From assembly GCF_018130695.1 (NCBI RefSeq), contig NZ_JAFCJX010000036.1:1-64000 (forward strand): 64,000 bases of DNA. The letters run 5' to 3'. The notes under the pieces are model-generated. The model made no database searches and was not told where the DNA came from. It saw only the letters and a program-made list of their open reading frames with translations. Shown piece after piece: positions 34,966 to 43,947 of the stretch. A program made the position numbers and the translations under genes. The stretch is from Bradyrhizobium jicamae. GTDB lineage: Bacteria; Pseudomonadota; Alphaproteobacteria; Rhizobiales; Xanthobacteraceae. The first letter of the stretch is position 1. Every line of letters begins with the position of its first letter.

Positions 34966-35949
34966 ATGGATGCAGCGGCAAATCCGAATGAAGTACGGCT
35001 GCGCAGGGGATCCTCGCTCAGGGAAAGGCTGGTCCGGGCGGGCTCCGGCGCCGTCCTGTTGCTGATCCTCGTTCCGGGCCTGCTGACCTGGGCCTCAGGC
35101 GGCCACCCATTGATCGCTGCGTTCTGGGCCGCGCCGATCGGATTGTTCCTGATCGGCGTTGCCGCCCTTGAGCGCAATGTGGCCTGGATCATCACGCGCG
35201 ACGGCATCCTGATCGGCAAACAGCTTCCGTTCGGGCCCGTGCAGAAGCGACTGATCGGCCATCACGACATTGCGGACATCCGCGTCCGCAGGAACAGGCT
35301 CAGCTATCCCGCGAGCTTCAGCTTTGTTTGCAGGCTGGCATCAGGCGATGTCCTGATCTCGCCACCGCTGCCGGACATCACGCGCATCAACGAAACCACA
35401 GCTAAGGTCGCAGGACTCCTCGGCCTTCCCGATGCCGAGCCCATCGACAACCCGCTCGATGCCGGCACGTCCGAGCTCACGCTTGGCTCCCCGGTCAGCC
35501 TCTATCTCGGTCGCATCGTTCGAATGGCGGTGCCGGTCCTGGCCGGCCTGTGCGCCGTGCCATTCCTGATCGCCTTCTGGCTCGGCAAGTCGGAACTGGC
35601 GCTCGGATTGCTGTTGCCGCTCGGCTTGCTCGCAGCCTTTGCCCTCTACCGCTACGCGTACCGGCTCGCCGGCGCATTCTGGATCGTCAGGCATGGCGAG
35701 ATCCGCATCGAGCGGGTCGGGTTGAAGGGTGAATTATACGTCGAGACGATCCGGGCGGGCGACGTCGCCGCGATCGAGGTCGACAAGCCCGACGCAGAGG
35801 GTTGGACCTGCACCATCAGCATCCGCCTGAACAACGGCCAAACCTTCCGCAGCCCGATCAAGCACGACGAAAACGGGGCACGCGCCGTGTGCGCAGAAAT
35901 CATCCGACGGCTGAATGCCGCTCCGGAGGCCGAAAAGCTGACGGGATAG
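34966..35949 (+). CDS. Membrane protein of unknown function
   Basis: 327-residue protein that I do not recognise. It has two similar halves. Each has a pair of membrane helices (about 28-45 and 50-67; 185-205 and 210-232) followed by a soluble beta-rich segment (about 70-150: AWIITRDGILIGKQ; about 235-315: FWIVRHGEIRIERVG). This pattern resembles proteins that place a PH-like domain after a helical hairpin. It lies between the thioredoxin and the bd oxidase genes with no clear operon link. Confidence 0.7.
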   Translation: MDAAANPNEVRLRRGSSLRERLVRAGSGAVLLLILVPGLLTWASGGHPLIAAFWAAPIGLFLIGVAALERNVAWIITRDGILIGKQLPFGPVQKRLIGHHDIADIRVRRNRLSYPASFSFVCRLASGDVLISPPLPDITRINETTAKVAGLLGLPDAEPIDNPLDAGTSELTLGSPVSLYLGRIVRMAVPVLAGLCAVPFLIAFWLGKSELALGLLLPLGLLAAFALYRYAYRLAGAFWIVRHGEIRIERVGLKGELYVETIRAGDVAAIEVDKPDAEGWTCTISIRLNNGQTFRSPIKHDENGARAVCAEIIRRLNAAPEAEKLTG

Positions 35950-36033
35950 CTCGCTTCTGCAGCAAAAGGCGCCGTATTGTCGTCGCGGCCGGCATGATAG
36001 GCTCCGCGTCGGAAGCGACATAGGTGTTCAGCG

Positions 36034-37440
36034 ATGTTCGAAGGTTGGGATGCCGTCGCGCTCGCCCGGGCGCAGTTTGCCTTCACGATGTCGTTCCATA
36101 TCATCTTCCCGGCGTTTTCGATCGGGCTGGCGAGCTATCTCGCGGTGCTGGAAGGCCTGTGGCTGATCACGAAGCGCGAGGTCTTCATCAACCTGTTCAA
36201 TTACTGGCTGAAGATCTTCGCGGTCGCCTTCGGCATGGGCGTGGTGTCGGGCATCGTGATGTCCTACCAGTTCGGCACCAACTGGGCGGCCTTCGCCGAC
36301 AAGACCGGCCCGGTGATCGGGCCCCTGATGGCCTATGAGGTGCTGACCGCGTTCTTCCTCGAGGCGGGCTTCCTCGGCGTGATGCTGTTCGGGCTCGAGC
36401 GCGTCGGCCCCAGGCTGCATTTCCTGGCGACCCTGATGGTCGCGATCGGCACGCTGATCTCGGCGTTCTGGATTCTCTCCGCCAATTCCTGGATGCAGAC
36501 CCCGACCGGCCACGCCATCAACGCCGACGGGCAGTTCGTCGCCGCCGACTGGCTCAAGCTGATCTTCAACCCGTCGTTCCCCTACCGCCTCGTGCACATG
36601 GTGCTGGCAGCGTATCTGACCACCGCGCTGGTGGTCGGCGCGGTCGGCGCCTACCATCTGCTGCGCGACCAGCATCTCGCCGGCGCCCGCGTGATGTTCT
36701 CGATGGCGATGTGGATGGCGACCTTGGTCGCGCCGATCCAGATCCTCGCCGGCGACCAGCACGGCCTCAACACGCTGGAGCATCAGCCGACCAAGATCAT
36801 GGCCATGGAAGGCCATTTCGTGAGCCACAAGGATGGCGCGCCGCTGATCCTGTTCGGCTGGCCCAACCAGACTGCTGGGCGGATCGACTACGCGATCGAG
36901 ATTCCGAAGCTCGGCTCCGTCATTCTCAAGCATTCGCCGGATGCGCCGATGGCCGGTCTCGACACCGTGCCGCGTGAAAACTGGCCGCCGGTGCCGATCA
37001 CCTTCTGGTCGTTCCGCATCATGGTCGGGCTCGGCTTCCTGATGCTGGGGCTCGGCATGCTGAGCCTGTGGCTGCGCTGGCGCGGCAGGCTGTACCACTC
37101 GCCGCTGCTGCATCGGTTCGCGATGGTGATGGGGCCGGCGGGCTTCATCGCGGTGCTGGCGGGCTGGATCACCACCGAGACCGGACGGCAGCCGTTCACG
37201 GTGTATGGCCTGCTGCGTACCGCGGACTCGGTCTCGCCACTCGCGGCGCCCGCGGTCGGCTCCTCGCTGATCGCGTTCATCATCGTCTATTTCATCGTGT
37301 TCATCGCCGGCGTCGTCTATCTGCTGCGACTGATGGCGCAGCCGCCCCATCCCGGTGAGCACGGCCCGTCGAAGGACCTGCCCGCCCGCGCCGCCGGCAT
37401 CACGCCGGCCGCCGGCACGGTCGCGGAGGGCGCACGATGA
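36034..37440 (+). CDS. cioA: Cyanide-insensitive-type bd oxidase subunit I
   Basis: 468-residue CydA/CioA subunit of a quinol:O2 oxidoreductase, with about nine helices. The first helix (ARAQFAFTMSFHIIFPAFSI) contains the axial His. WLITKREVF and GVVSGIVMSYQFGTNW are family motifs, and GWITTETGRQPF is the conserved late block. The length and a short quinol loop favour the CIO branch over E. coli-type CydA. cioB overlaps its stop. Confidence 0.92.
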   Translation: MFEGWDAVALARAQFAFTMSFHIIFPAFSIGLASYLAVLEGLWLITKREVFINLFNYWLKIFAVAFGMGVVSGIVMSYQFGTNWAAFADKTGPVIGPLMAYEVLTAFFLEAGFLGVMLFGLERVGPRLHFLATLMVAIGTLISAFWILSANSWMQTPTGHAINADGQFVAADWLKLIFNPSFPYRLVHMVLAAYLTTALVVGAVGAYHLLRDQHLAGARVMFSMAMWMATLVAPIQILAGDQHGLNTLEHQPTKIMAMEGHFVSHKDGAPLILFGWPNQTAGRIDYAIEIPKLGSVILKHSPDAPMAGLDTVPRENWPPVPITFWSFRIMVGLGFLMLGLGMLSLWLRWRGRLYHSPLLHRFAMVMGPAGFIAVLAGWITTETGRQPFTVYGLLRTADSVSPLAAPAVGSSLIAFIIVYFIVFIAGVVYLLRLMAQPPHPGEHGPSKDLPARAAGITPAAGTVAEGAR

Positions 37441-38447
37441 GCATCGCGATCGACCTCGCCACCGTCTGGGCCTTCATCATCGCCTTTGCCGTGTTCGTCT
37501 ATGTCGTGATGGACGGTTTCGATCTCGGCCTCGGCATTCTCTTCCCGTTCTTCCCGAACAAGGCCGATCGCGACGTCATCATGAACAGCGTTGCTCCCGT
37601 GTGGGACGGCAACGAGACCTGGCTGGTGCTCGGCGGCGGCGGCATGATGGCGGCGTTTCCGCTGGCCTATGCGGTGCTGATGCCGGCACTCTACACGCCG
37701 ATGATCGTGATGCTGCTCGGCCTCGTGTTCCGCGGCGTCGCCTTCGAATTCCGCTGGCGCACCCAGAAGGAGCGCAACAAATGGGACGTCGCCTTCGCCG
37801 GCGGCTCCATTCTTGCCGCCCTTGCCCAGGGCATTGCGCTCGGCGCCATCCTGCAGGGCGTGCATGTCGAGGGCCGTCACTATGCCGGCGGCTGGTGGGA
37901 CTGGCTGACGCCGTTCAGCATCCTGACCGGCGTCTCGCTGGTGGTCGGCTATGCGCTGCTCGGCGCGACCTGGCTGGTCATGAAGACCGAGGATAGCTTG
38001 CGCGAGCGCGCCTATCATTTCAGCTGGATTCTCCTGATCGCGATGCTGGTCGCGATCGGCGCGGTCAGCGTCGCGACGCCGTTCCTGCATGTGCAGTACA
38101 TCCATCGCTGGTTCGCCTGGCCGAACATCATCCTGACCGCGCCGGTGCCGATCGCGGTCGCCGCCGTCACCGCGATGCTGCTGCGCGCGCTCGCCAACAA
38201 GTACGACTACCAGCCGTTCTTCCTGACGCTGGCGCTGTTCGCGCTGTCCTATGCCGGGCTCGGCATCAGCATGTATCCCTACATCGTGCCGCAGAGCATC
38301 ACGATCTGGCAGGCGGCTTCGCCGGAGAACAGCCAGGTGTTCATGCTGTTCGGCGTCTCCATCCTGATCCCGCTGATCCTCGCCTACACCGCCTGGGCCT
38401 ATTGGGTGTTCCGCGGCAAGGTGCGGCACGGCGCCGGCTACCACTGA
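37437..38447 (+). CDS. cioB: Cyanide-insensitive-type bd oxidase subunit II
   Basis: 336-residue CydB/CioB subunit with about eight membrane helices. The start LATVWAFIIAFAVFVYVVMD and the segments DGFDLGLG and NEVTW-like GNETWLVLGGGGMMAAFP are characteristic. It overlaps the end of cioA (ATGA) and the start of the DUF2474 gene (TGATG), so all three are translationally coupled. Confidence 0.93.
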   Translation: MSIAIDLATVWAFIIAFAVFVYVVMDGFDLGLGILFPFFPNKADRDVIMNSVAPVWDGNETWLVLGGGGMMAAFPLAYAVLMPALYTPMIVMLLGLVFRGVAFEFRWRTQKERNKWDVAFAGGSILAALAQGIALGAILQGVHVEGRHYAGGWWDWLTPFSILTGVSLVVGYALLGATWLVMKTEDSLRERAYHFSWILLIAMLVAIGAVSVATPFLHVQYIHRWFAWPNIILTAPVPIAVAAVTAMLLRALANKYDYQPFFLTLALFALSYAGLGISMYPYIVPQSITIWQAASPENSQVFMLFGVSILIPLILAYTAWAYWVFRGKVRHGAGYH

Positions 38448-38575
38448 TGGCCGTTGATCCAAATCAACGCCCGCTGGCGCAGCGGCTGCTGTGGTTCGCG
38501 GTGCTCTGGCTCGGCGGCGTCGGCACGGTGGCACTGATCTCGCTGGTGCTGCGATTCTGGATCGCGCCGAAATAA
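38447..38575 (+). CDS. DUF2474 small oxidase-associated protein
   Basis: 42-residue protein that starts on the cioB stop codon. A polar start (MAVDPNQRPLAQR) leads to one membrane helix (about 14-38). Genes for such ~40-residue single-helix proteins follow cioAB in many alphaproteobacteria (DUF2474), analogous to CydX in E. coli bd oxidase. Likely an accessory subunit. Codons 3-7 contain a perfect FNR/FixK-type palindrome. Confidence 0.85.
   Translation: MAVDPNQRPLAQRLLWFAVLWLGGVGTVALISLVLRFWIAPK
38454..38467. promoter_or_regulatory. FNR/FixK-type box inside DUF2474 gene
   Basis: TTGATCCAAATCAA is an exact match to TTGAT-N4-ATCAA, the anaerobox of FNR/FixK regulators. It lies in the coding region (codons for VDPNQ) and uses AT-rich codons that are atypical for this genome. 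It could promote transcription toward the L,D-transpeptidase gene at 38744 or be a roadblock or chance match. Confidence 0.5.
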
Positions 38576-38743
38576 GGCAGGTTGTGCGCTGCGCCGGTTC
38601 GTGCCGTTCATAAAAAACAGAGGCATTCCAGCAGGGTATCGGCCACGCCCGCCCTAAACTTGCCATCAAACTGTCACTGAGGTTTGATGTTCCGCGATTT
38701 GGGTGGAGCAACCATTGGCGGCACGCCACAAGGAGAGCTTTGC

Positions 38744-39337
38744 ATGACGAAACTTCGTCACTCGGTCTGGATGCTGCTTGCCGCGACCACGCTTGCGCTG
38801 TCGACATCGCAAGGCTTTGCGCAGCCGCGTCCCGATGCCGACGAGCCGGGCCTGGTCGCCGATGACTCCTACGCGCTCGATCCCGAGTGGCAGAAGCAGG
38901 TGGTATACTATCGCACCAACGAGGCGCCGGGCACCATCATCGTCGTGACCGCCGAGCGGCACCTTTATCTCGTGCAGGGCAATGGCCGCGCGATCCGCTA
39001 CGGCATCGGCGTCGGCCGCGAAGGTTTCACCTGGCAGGGCCTGGTCAACATCACCCGCAAGGCCGAGTGGCCGGACTGGACGCCGCCGCCGGAGATGATC
39101 GCGCGCCAGCCCTATCTGCCGCGCTTCATGGCGGGCGGCCCGGGCAATCCGCTCGGCGCGCGCGCGATGTATCTGGGCACCACGGTCTACCGCATCCACG
39201 GCACCAATCGGCCCGACACGATCGGCACCGCCGTGTCGTCCGGCTGCTTCCGTCTCGTCAACAACGACGTCGCCGACCTCTACAGCCGCGTCCCCGTCGG
39301 CACCAGGGTGGTGATCCGGCAGAAGCCCGAACTGTAG
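38744..39337 (+). CDS. L,D-transpeptidase (YkuD domain)
   Basis: 197-residue exported peptidoglycan enzyme that forms 3-3 crosslinks or links proteins to peptidoglycan. The signal peptide covers about 1-26 (cleavage near GFAQ). The YkuD catalytic motif is HGTN...SSGCFRL, with His152 and nucleophile Cys168. The QGNGRAIRYGIGVGREGFTW segment is common in Bradyrhizobium-type paralogues. The start MTKLRHS has a good ribosome site (AAGGAG). Confidence 0.93.
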   Translation: MTKLRHSVWMLLAATTLALSTSQGFAQPRPDADEPGLVADDSYALDPEWQKQVVYYRTNEAPGTIIVVTAERHLYLVQGNGRAIRYGIGVGREGFTWQGLVNITRKAEWPDWTPPPEMIARQPYLPRFMAGGPGNPLGARAMYLGTTVYRIHGTNRPDTIGTAVSSGCFRLVNNDVADLYSRVPVGTRVVIRQKPEL

Positions 39338-39394
39338 CTTTACCCCGCCTTCGATATCCCTTCCTTCTTCCCGATTATTCGAGAGAGAGAACCC

Positions 39395-40432
39395 ATGCGT
39401 ACATTTCGAGGCGGCCTGCTGATCGGGCTCGCGGTCGCCGTGCTGGTTGGGGCCGCCGCCATCACTTATGAGCGCTACGACACCAAGACGCTGAAGCGCA
39501 CCATCCGCCGCGGCGAGGTGCTGTGCGGCGTCAACAAGGGCCTGCCCGGCTTCTCGATCCCCGACGACAAGGGCAACTGGAGCGGCTTCGACGTCGACTT
39601 CTGCCGCGCGGTGGCGGCGGCGATCTTCGACGATCCGACGAAGGCGAAGTTCATTCCGCTCGACGCCAGCGAGCGCTTCAAGGAACTGCAGGCCCGCAAG
39701 GTCGACATCCTCTCCCGCAACTCGACCTGGAGCATGTCGCGCGAGACCAATTACGACCTCTATTTCCCGGCGGTCGCCTATTATGACGGCGAAGGCTTCA
39801 TGCTGCCGAAATCGCGCAACATCGATTCCGCGCTCGACCTGAACGGCAGCAAGGTCTGCGTGCAGGCCGACACGACGACGGCGCTGAACCTCGCCGACTA
39901 TTTCCGTGCCAACAACATGAAGTACACGGAGATGAAGTTTCCGAAGCTCGATGAGGTCGTGAAGGCCTATGACACCGGCCAGTGCGACACCATCACGGCC
40001 GACGCCTCGCAGCTCTACGCGCTACGCCTCAACATGTCGAAGCCCGGCGACCACACCATCCTGCCCGACATCATCTCCAAGGAGCCGCTCGCGCCTGTCG
40101 TTCGTCTCCGTGACGACGACTGGATGATGATCGTGAAATGGACGCTGTATGCGATGATCAACGCGGAAGAGCTCGGCATCACCTCGAAGAACATCGACGA
40201 GGCACTGAAGTCGAAGAAGCCCGAAGTGATGCGCCTGGTCGGCACCGAGGGCGCCTATGGCGAGGACCTCGGTCTCACCAAGGACTGGGCCGCCCGCATC
40301 ATCCGCCGCGTCGGCAATTACGGCGAGGTCTACGACCGCAACGTCGGCGCCGAGTCCAAGCTGAAGATCCCGCGCGGCCTCAACCAGCTCTGGAGCGCCG
40401 GCGGCATCCAGTACGCGCCGCCGATCAGGTAA
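39395..40432 (+). CDS. Amino-acid ABC substrate-binding protein (AapJ-like)
   Basis: 345-residue periplasmic binding protein of the general L-amino-acid family. An N-terminal signal or anchor (about 5-28) precedes the type-II fold. Motifs such as GVNKGLPGFSIPDDKGNWSG, FDVDFCRAVAAAI and LSRNSTWSMSRE are typical of AapJ/BztA. In rhizobia aapJ is usually followed by aapQMP; here no permease or ATPase gene follows, so it is a solitary copy. Confidence 0.9.
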   Translation: MRTFRGGLLIGLAVAVLVGAAAITYERYDTKTLKRTIRRGEVLCGVNKGLPGFSIPDDKGNWSGFDVDFCRAVAAAIFDDPTKAKFIPLDASERFKELQARKVDILSRNSTWSMSRETNYDLYFPAVAYYDGEGFMLPKSRNIDSALDLNGSKVCVQADTTTALNLADYFRANNMKYTEMKFPKLDEVVKAYDTGQCDTITADASQLYALRLNMSKPGDHTILPDIISKEPLAPVVRLRDDDWMMIVKWTLYAMINAEELGITSKNIDEALKSKKPEVMRLVGTEGAYGEDLGLTKDWAARIIRRVGNYGEVYDRNVGAESKLKIPRGLNQLWSAGGIQYAPPIR

Positions 40433-40463
40433 GTTGGGCAGTAGGCGCCTCCACGCCCACAGT

Positions 40464-40586
40464 GTCGTCCCCCGCGAAAGCGGGGGCCCCAGTACGCCGC
40501 GGCTTCTCGGCTCAAGCACAGTCGTCTCTGGAATACTGGGTCGCCCGCTCCAGTGCGCAATTGCGCACAAGGCGGGCGATGACACC
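40464..40586. repeat. Composite palindromic repeat, solo GIY-YIG arm
   Basis: The first part is GTCGTCCCCCGCGAAAGCGG followed by GGGCCCCAGTACGCCGCGGC. The second part (40525-40586) is TCTCTGGAATACTGGGTCGC through GGCGGGCGATGACACC, with an inner GTGCGCAATTGCGCAC hairpin. The second part matches the right arm of the GIY-YIG element (15859-15922) but encloses no gene. Confidence 0.88.
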
Positions 40587-40615
40587 TATGAGGTGGCGAC
40601 GCCGCGGCTCCGACC

Positions 40616-41755
40616 TCAATACCCCTTGCCGCGCGCCAGTTGATCCGCGTGGAAGTTGCTGTCGCCGAACAGCTCCTGGCAGACCCGCGCGCGCTTCATG
40701 AAGAAGCCGATGTCGAACTGGTCGGTCATGCCCATGCCGCCATGCATCTGCACGCCTTCCTGCACGGCCAGGGTCGCCGTGGCGCCGGCGCGCGCCTTCG
40801 CCACGGACACTGCCGTGCCAGCCTTATCGAGATCAGTATCGAGCGCCTGCAGCGCCTTCAGCACCGCCGCACGCGTGATCTCGATCTCGATGTAGAGCTG
40901 CGCGGCGCGGTGCTGCAGCGCCTGGAATTCGCCGATCGCCTTGCCGAACTGCTTGCGTTCCTTGAGATACATCACGGTGCGGCCGAACACCTCCTCGGAG
41001 AGGCCGACCATCTCGGAGGCGACAGCGCCGCGGCCGATGTTGAGCACGCCGTCGAGCAGGCCATAACCCTGATCGACCTCGCCGAGCACGCTGTCGGCAT
41101 TGACCTCGACATTGTCGAACACGATTCTTGCAGCGTTATGAGAGTCCACCATCGCGGTGCGCTCGACCGCGAGGCCCTTGGCCTTCGGATCGACCAGGAA
41201 CAAGGTCAGCCCGTTCCTGTCACCGGCCGCGCCCGCGCTGCGCGCCGCGACGATCAAGAGGTCAGCGGTGTGGCCGTCGACCACGAACGCCTTGTCGCCG
41301 GAAAGCTTGAACCCGTTGCCGGAACGAACCGCCTGCAATTTGGTCTGCAACGGACGATGCTTTGCACCTTCATCGATCGCGAGCGCCGCCAGCAGCGAAC
41401 CGTCGGCGATCTTGGGCAGATGCTGCGCCTTCTGCGCCTCGCTGCCGCCGCGCGACAGTGCCGAGGCCGCGAGCACCGAGGTCGCGAGGAACGGCGACGG
41501 CATCAAGGTGCGGCCGATCTCCTCCATCACGATGCCGGCCTCGACCGCGCCGAGCCCGCTGCCGCCGAATTGCTCCGGCACCAGCAGGCCGGAGAAGCCC
41601 ATCTCGGCAAAGGTTTTCCAGAGGTCACGCGAGAAGCCGGTGGCATCCTTTGCATCGCGAAGGTTGCGCAGATGCGACACGGGTGCCTTGTCGCTGATGA
41701 GGCCGCGCGCGCTGTCGCGCAGCAGGGTTTGTTCTTCGGTGAGGACGAGAGCCAT
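40616..41755 (-). CDS. Acyl-CoA dehydrogenase (short partner)
   Basis: 379-residue flavoprotein of the acyl-CoA dehydrogenase family. The N-terminal helical domain (EEQTLLRDSARGLISDKAPV), the middle beta domain (LSGDKAFVVDGHTADLLIVA) and the C-terminal helices ending in MHGGMGMTDQFDIGFFMKRA are all visible. It lies downstream of a second dehydrogenase of the other size class. Such pairs form heteromeric FadE-type enzymes in actinobacteria and some proteobacteria; substrate unknown. Confidence 0.88.
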   Translation of the reverse strand: MALVLTEEQTLLRDSARGLISDKAPVSHLRNLRDAKDATGFSRDLWKTFAEMGFSGLLVPEQFGGSGLGAVEAGIVMEEIGRTLMPSPFLATSVLAASALSRGGSEAQKAQHLPKIADGSLLAALAIDEGAKHRPLQTKLQAVRSGNGFKLSGDKAFVVDGHTADLLIVAARSAGAAGDRNGLTLFLVDPKAKGLAVERTAMVDSHNAARIVFDNVEVNADSVLGEVDQGYGLLDGVLNIGRGAVASEMVGLSEEVFGRTVMYLKERKQFGKAIGEFQALQHRAAQLYIEIEITRAAVLKALQALDTDLDKAGTAVSVAKARAGATATLAVQEGVQMHGGMGMTDQFDIGFFMKRARVCQELFGDSNFHADQLARGKGY

Positions 41756-41798
41756 TGGTGTATCCGCTATTCTGATCTTCGATCACATTCACTGTTGA

Positions 41799-41898
41799 CC
41801 CTCATGGTGAGGAGGCGCCCTGGCGCCGTCTCGAACCACGAGGCCGATATTCGCACCCTCATCCTTCGAGACGCGCGTTCCGCGCTCCTCAGGATGAG
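41799..41898. repeat. Palindromic repeat (CCTCATGGTGAGG family)
   Basis: CCCTCATGGTGAGGAGGCGC at the left and GCGCTCCTCAGGATGAGGG at the right are inverted ends. The inner arms are CGTCTCGAACCACGAG and ATCCTTCGAGACGCGCG. A common rhizobial intergenic mosaic type. It lies between the two acyl-CoA dehydrogenase genes. Confidence 0.85.
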
Positions 41899-41908
41899 GG
41901 ATTCTCAT

Positions 41909-43093
41909 TCACGCCCCCGGCAGATCCAGGATGCGCTTGGCGACGATGCCGAGCATCACCTCCGACGTGCCGCCCTCGATCGAGTTCGCCTTGGTGCGCA
42001 ACCAGGCGCGCGGACGCGCGCCGCCCCTGGAGCGGTCGCTTTCCCATTCCAGCGCGTCGATGCCGCCGGCCGACATCAGGATCTCGTAGCGACGCTTGTT
42101 GAGCTCGGTGCCGTAATATTTCATCGCCGAGGAGAACGCCGGGTGCGACTGGCCGGCCTTGGCCAGATCGACCGCGCGCTCGGCAGCGGCTGCAAGCGCA
42201 GCTTCATCGACCTCGAAGCTCGCGATCTGGCTGCGCAGCTGCGCATCGTCGAGCCGGCCGTGATCGTCGGCGCCGACGGAGTCGGCCGCGATCTGGCCGA
42301 GCGGACGGCCGACGCCGCGCTCGCCCATGCCCGAGATCATCGCCCGCTCATGCTGCAGCAGGTATTTCGCGACATCCCAGCCGCGATTGACGGTGCCCAC
42401 GACGTGCGACTTCGGCACGCGCACATTGTCGAAGAAGGTTTCGCAGAACGGCGAGTAGCCGGAGATCAGCAGGATCGGCTTCGTCGTCACGCCCTTCGAG
42501 GCCATGTCGAACAGGATGAAGCTGATGCCGTCATGCTTCTTCGCGGCGGGATCGGTGCGAACCAGGCAGAAGATCCAGTCGGCATAATTGGCATAGGACG
42601 TCCAGATCTTCTGGCCGTTGATGACATAGTGATCGCCGTCGCTCTCGGCGCGGGTCTGCAGCGAGGCAAGGTCGGAGCCGGCGTTCGGCTCGGAATAGCC
42701 CTGGCACCAGCGGATCAGGCCCGCGGTGATCTTCGGCAGATGCTCCTTCTTCTGCTCTTCGGTGCCATATTTCAGCAGCGCCGGCCCGAGCATCGAAATG
42801 CCGAACGAGGTCAGCGGTTGCCGCGCGCCGATCGCCGCCATCTCCTGCCGCACGATCTTGGCCTGTTCGCCGTCAAGGCCGCCGCCGCCATATTCCTTCG
42901 GCCAGTGCGGCACGGTCCAGCCCTTGTCGCGCATCCGTTCGAACCAGACGCGCTGCGCGTCGGAGGAATATTTCGCGTTACGGCCGCCCCAGAACGTGTC
43001 GCCGTCCGAGGTCATCGGCTTGCGCATTTCCGGCGGGCAGTTCTGCTCCAGCCAGGCGCGGGTTTCACTGCGGAATTTTTCGAGATCAGACAT
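41909..43093 (-). CDS. Acyl-CoA dehydrogenase (long partner)
   Basis: 394-residue acyl-CoA dehydrogenase. The FAD-binding block WCQGYSEPNAGSDLASLQTR and INGQKIWTSYANYADW are clear. The C-terminal NSIEGGTSEVMLGIVAKRIL is the usual end motif. It is the promoter-proximal gene of the pair; the second dehydrogenase follows after a 153-base gap filled by a palindromic repeat. The role could be degradation of a branched, aromatic or steroid acyl-CoA; not resolvable here. Confidence 0.9.
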   Translation of the reverse strand: MSDLEKFRSETRAWLEQNCPPEMRKPMTSDGDTFWGGRNAKYSSDAQRVWFERMRDKGWTVPHWPKEYGGGGLDGEQAKIVRQEMAAIGARQPLTSFGISMLGPALLKYGTEEQKKEHLPKITAGLIRWCQGYSEPNAGSDLASLQTRAESDGDHYVINGQKIWTSYANYADWIFCLVRTDPAAKKHDGISFILFDMASKGVTTKPILLISGYSPFCETFFDNVRVPKSHVVGTVNRGWDVAKYLLQHERAMISGMGERGVGRPLGQIAADSVGADDHGRLDDAQLRSQIASFEVDEAALAAAAERAVDLAKAGQSHPAFSSAMKYYGTELNKRRYEILMSAGGIDALEWESDRSRGGARPRAWLRTKANSIEGGTSEVMLGIVAKRILDLPGA

Positions 43094-43262
43094 TGAGGCG
43101 TTTCCGGGGTCGGGATTGACGAATTGGATTCGACCTTAGTCACAGCACCGCCGAATTCAATATGTCTTGCGACCGCGCCATGCTCTGGCGTCGGTGGTCA
43201 GTGCACGCGATCGGGTGTATGCGCGAAGTGAGATAACAATTGAAAAACAAGGGGAAACCGTC

Positions 43263-43808
43263 ATGCGGCTGAAACTGCTTTCGCCTGGCGAAATGAACGC
43301 TGCACAAAAAGAAACCTATGACGAGTCGATTGCCGGCAAGCGCGGCGCCCCGCCGGCGCCGATGATGGCCTGGCTGAACAGCCCCGAAATGGCACGGCAC
43401 GCTACAAGGCTCGGCGAGGTCTTGCGCTTCGACACGATCTTTCCGCCAAAGCTGTCGGAGATCGCGATCCTCGTCACCGCGCGGCACTGGACCGCGCATT
43501 ACGAATGGTACGCGCACAAGCGGCTGGCGCTGAAGGGCGGCATGGATCCAAAGCTGATCGAGGACATCCGCGTTCGCCGCACCCCGCATTTCGACGATCC
43601 CAAGGCGAAGATGATCTACGACGTCGCCAAGGCGCTGCATGAGGGCCACGGCCTGCCGAGGGCGCTGTATGATGAGGCGGTCGAGGTGCTCAGCCTGCGC
43701 GGCGTGGTCGAGGTGATCGGCCTCTGCGGCTACTACACCATGGTGTCGATGACGCTGAACACGTTCGAGTTCGAGGTGCCCGGCGGGGAGCTGTCCGAGC
43801 TGGCGTAG
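43263..43808 (+). CDS. Carboxymuconolactone decarboxylase-like protein
   Basis: 181-residue protein of the CMD/AhpD superfamily. The helical core reads LSEIAILVTARHWTAHYEWY followed by AHKRLAL. The CxxC pair of AhpD is absent, so a thiol peroxidase role is unlikely. It lies next to a VOC protein gene and divergent from the acyl-CoA dehydrogenases, a context that suggests aromatic or other carbon catabolism. The start is MRLKLLSPGE after a weak AAGGGGA ribosome site. Confidence 0.82.
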   Translation: MRLKLLSPGEMNAAQKETYDESIAGKRGAPPAPMMAWLNSPEMARHATRLGEVLRFDTIFPPKLSEIAILVTARHWTAHYEWYAHKRLALKGGMDPKLIEDIRVRRTPHFDDPKAKMIYDVAKALHEGHGLPRALYDEAVEVLSLRGVVEVIGLCGYYTMVSMTLNTFEFEVPGGELSELA

Positions 43809-43947
43809 CCGCCCGGTCCACCATCATTGCCGGTCCGGAAACGCTGGGTTTCAGGATCGGCCGCTCGTGCTCCGGCGGAGTTGGACTATATCGAAGGCGA
43901 AGCCTCGCCGCTGACCGCCGGGGCGTGAGTCCAACTGGAGCCGTCCC

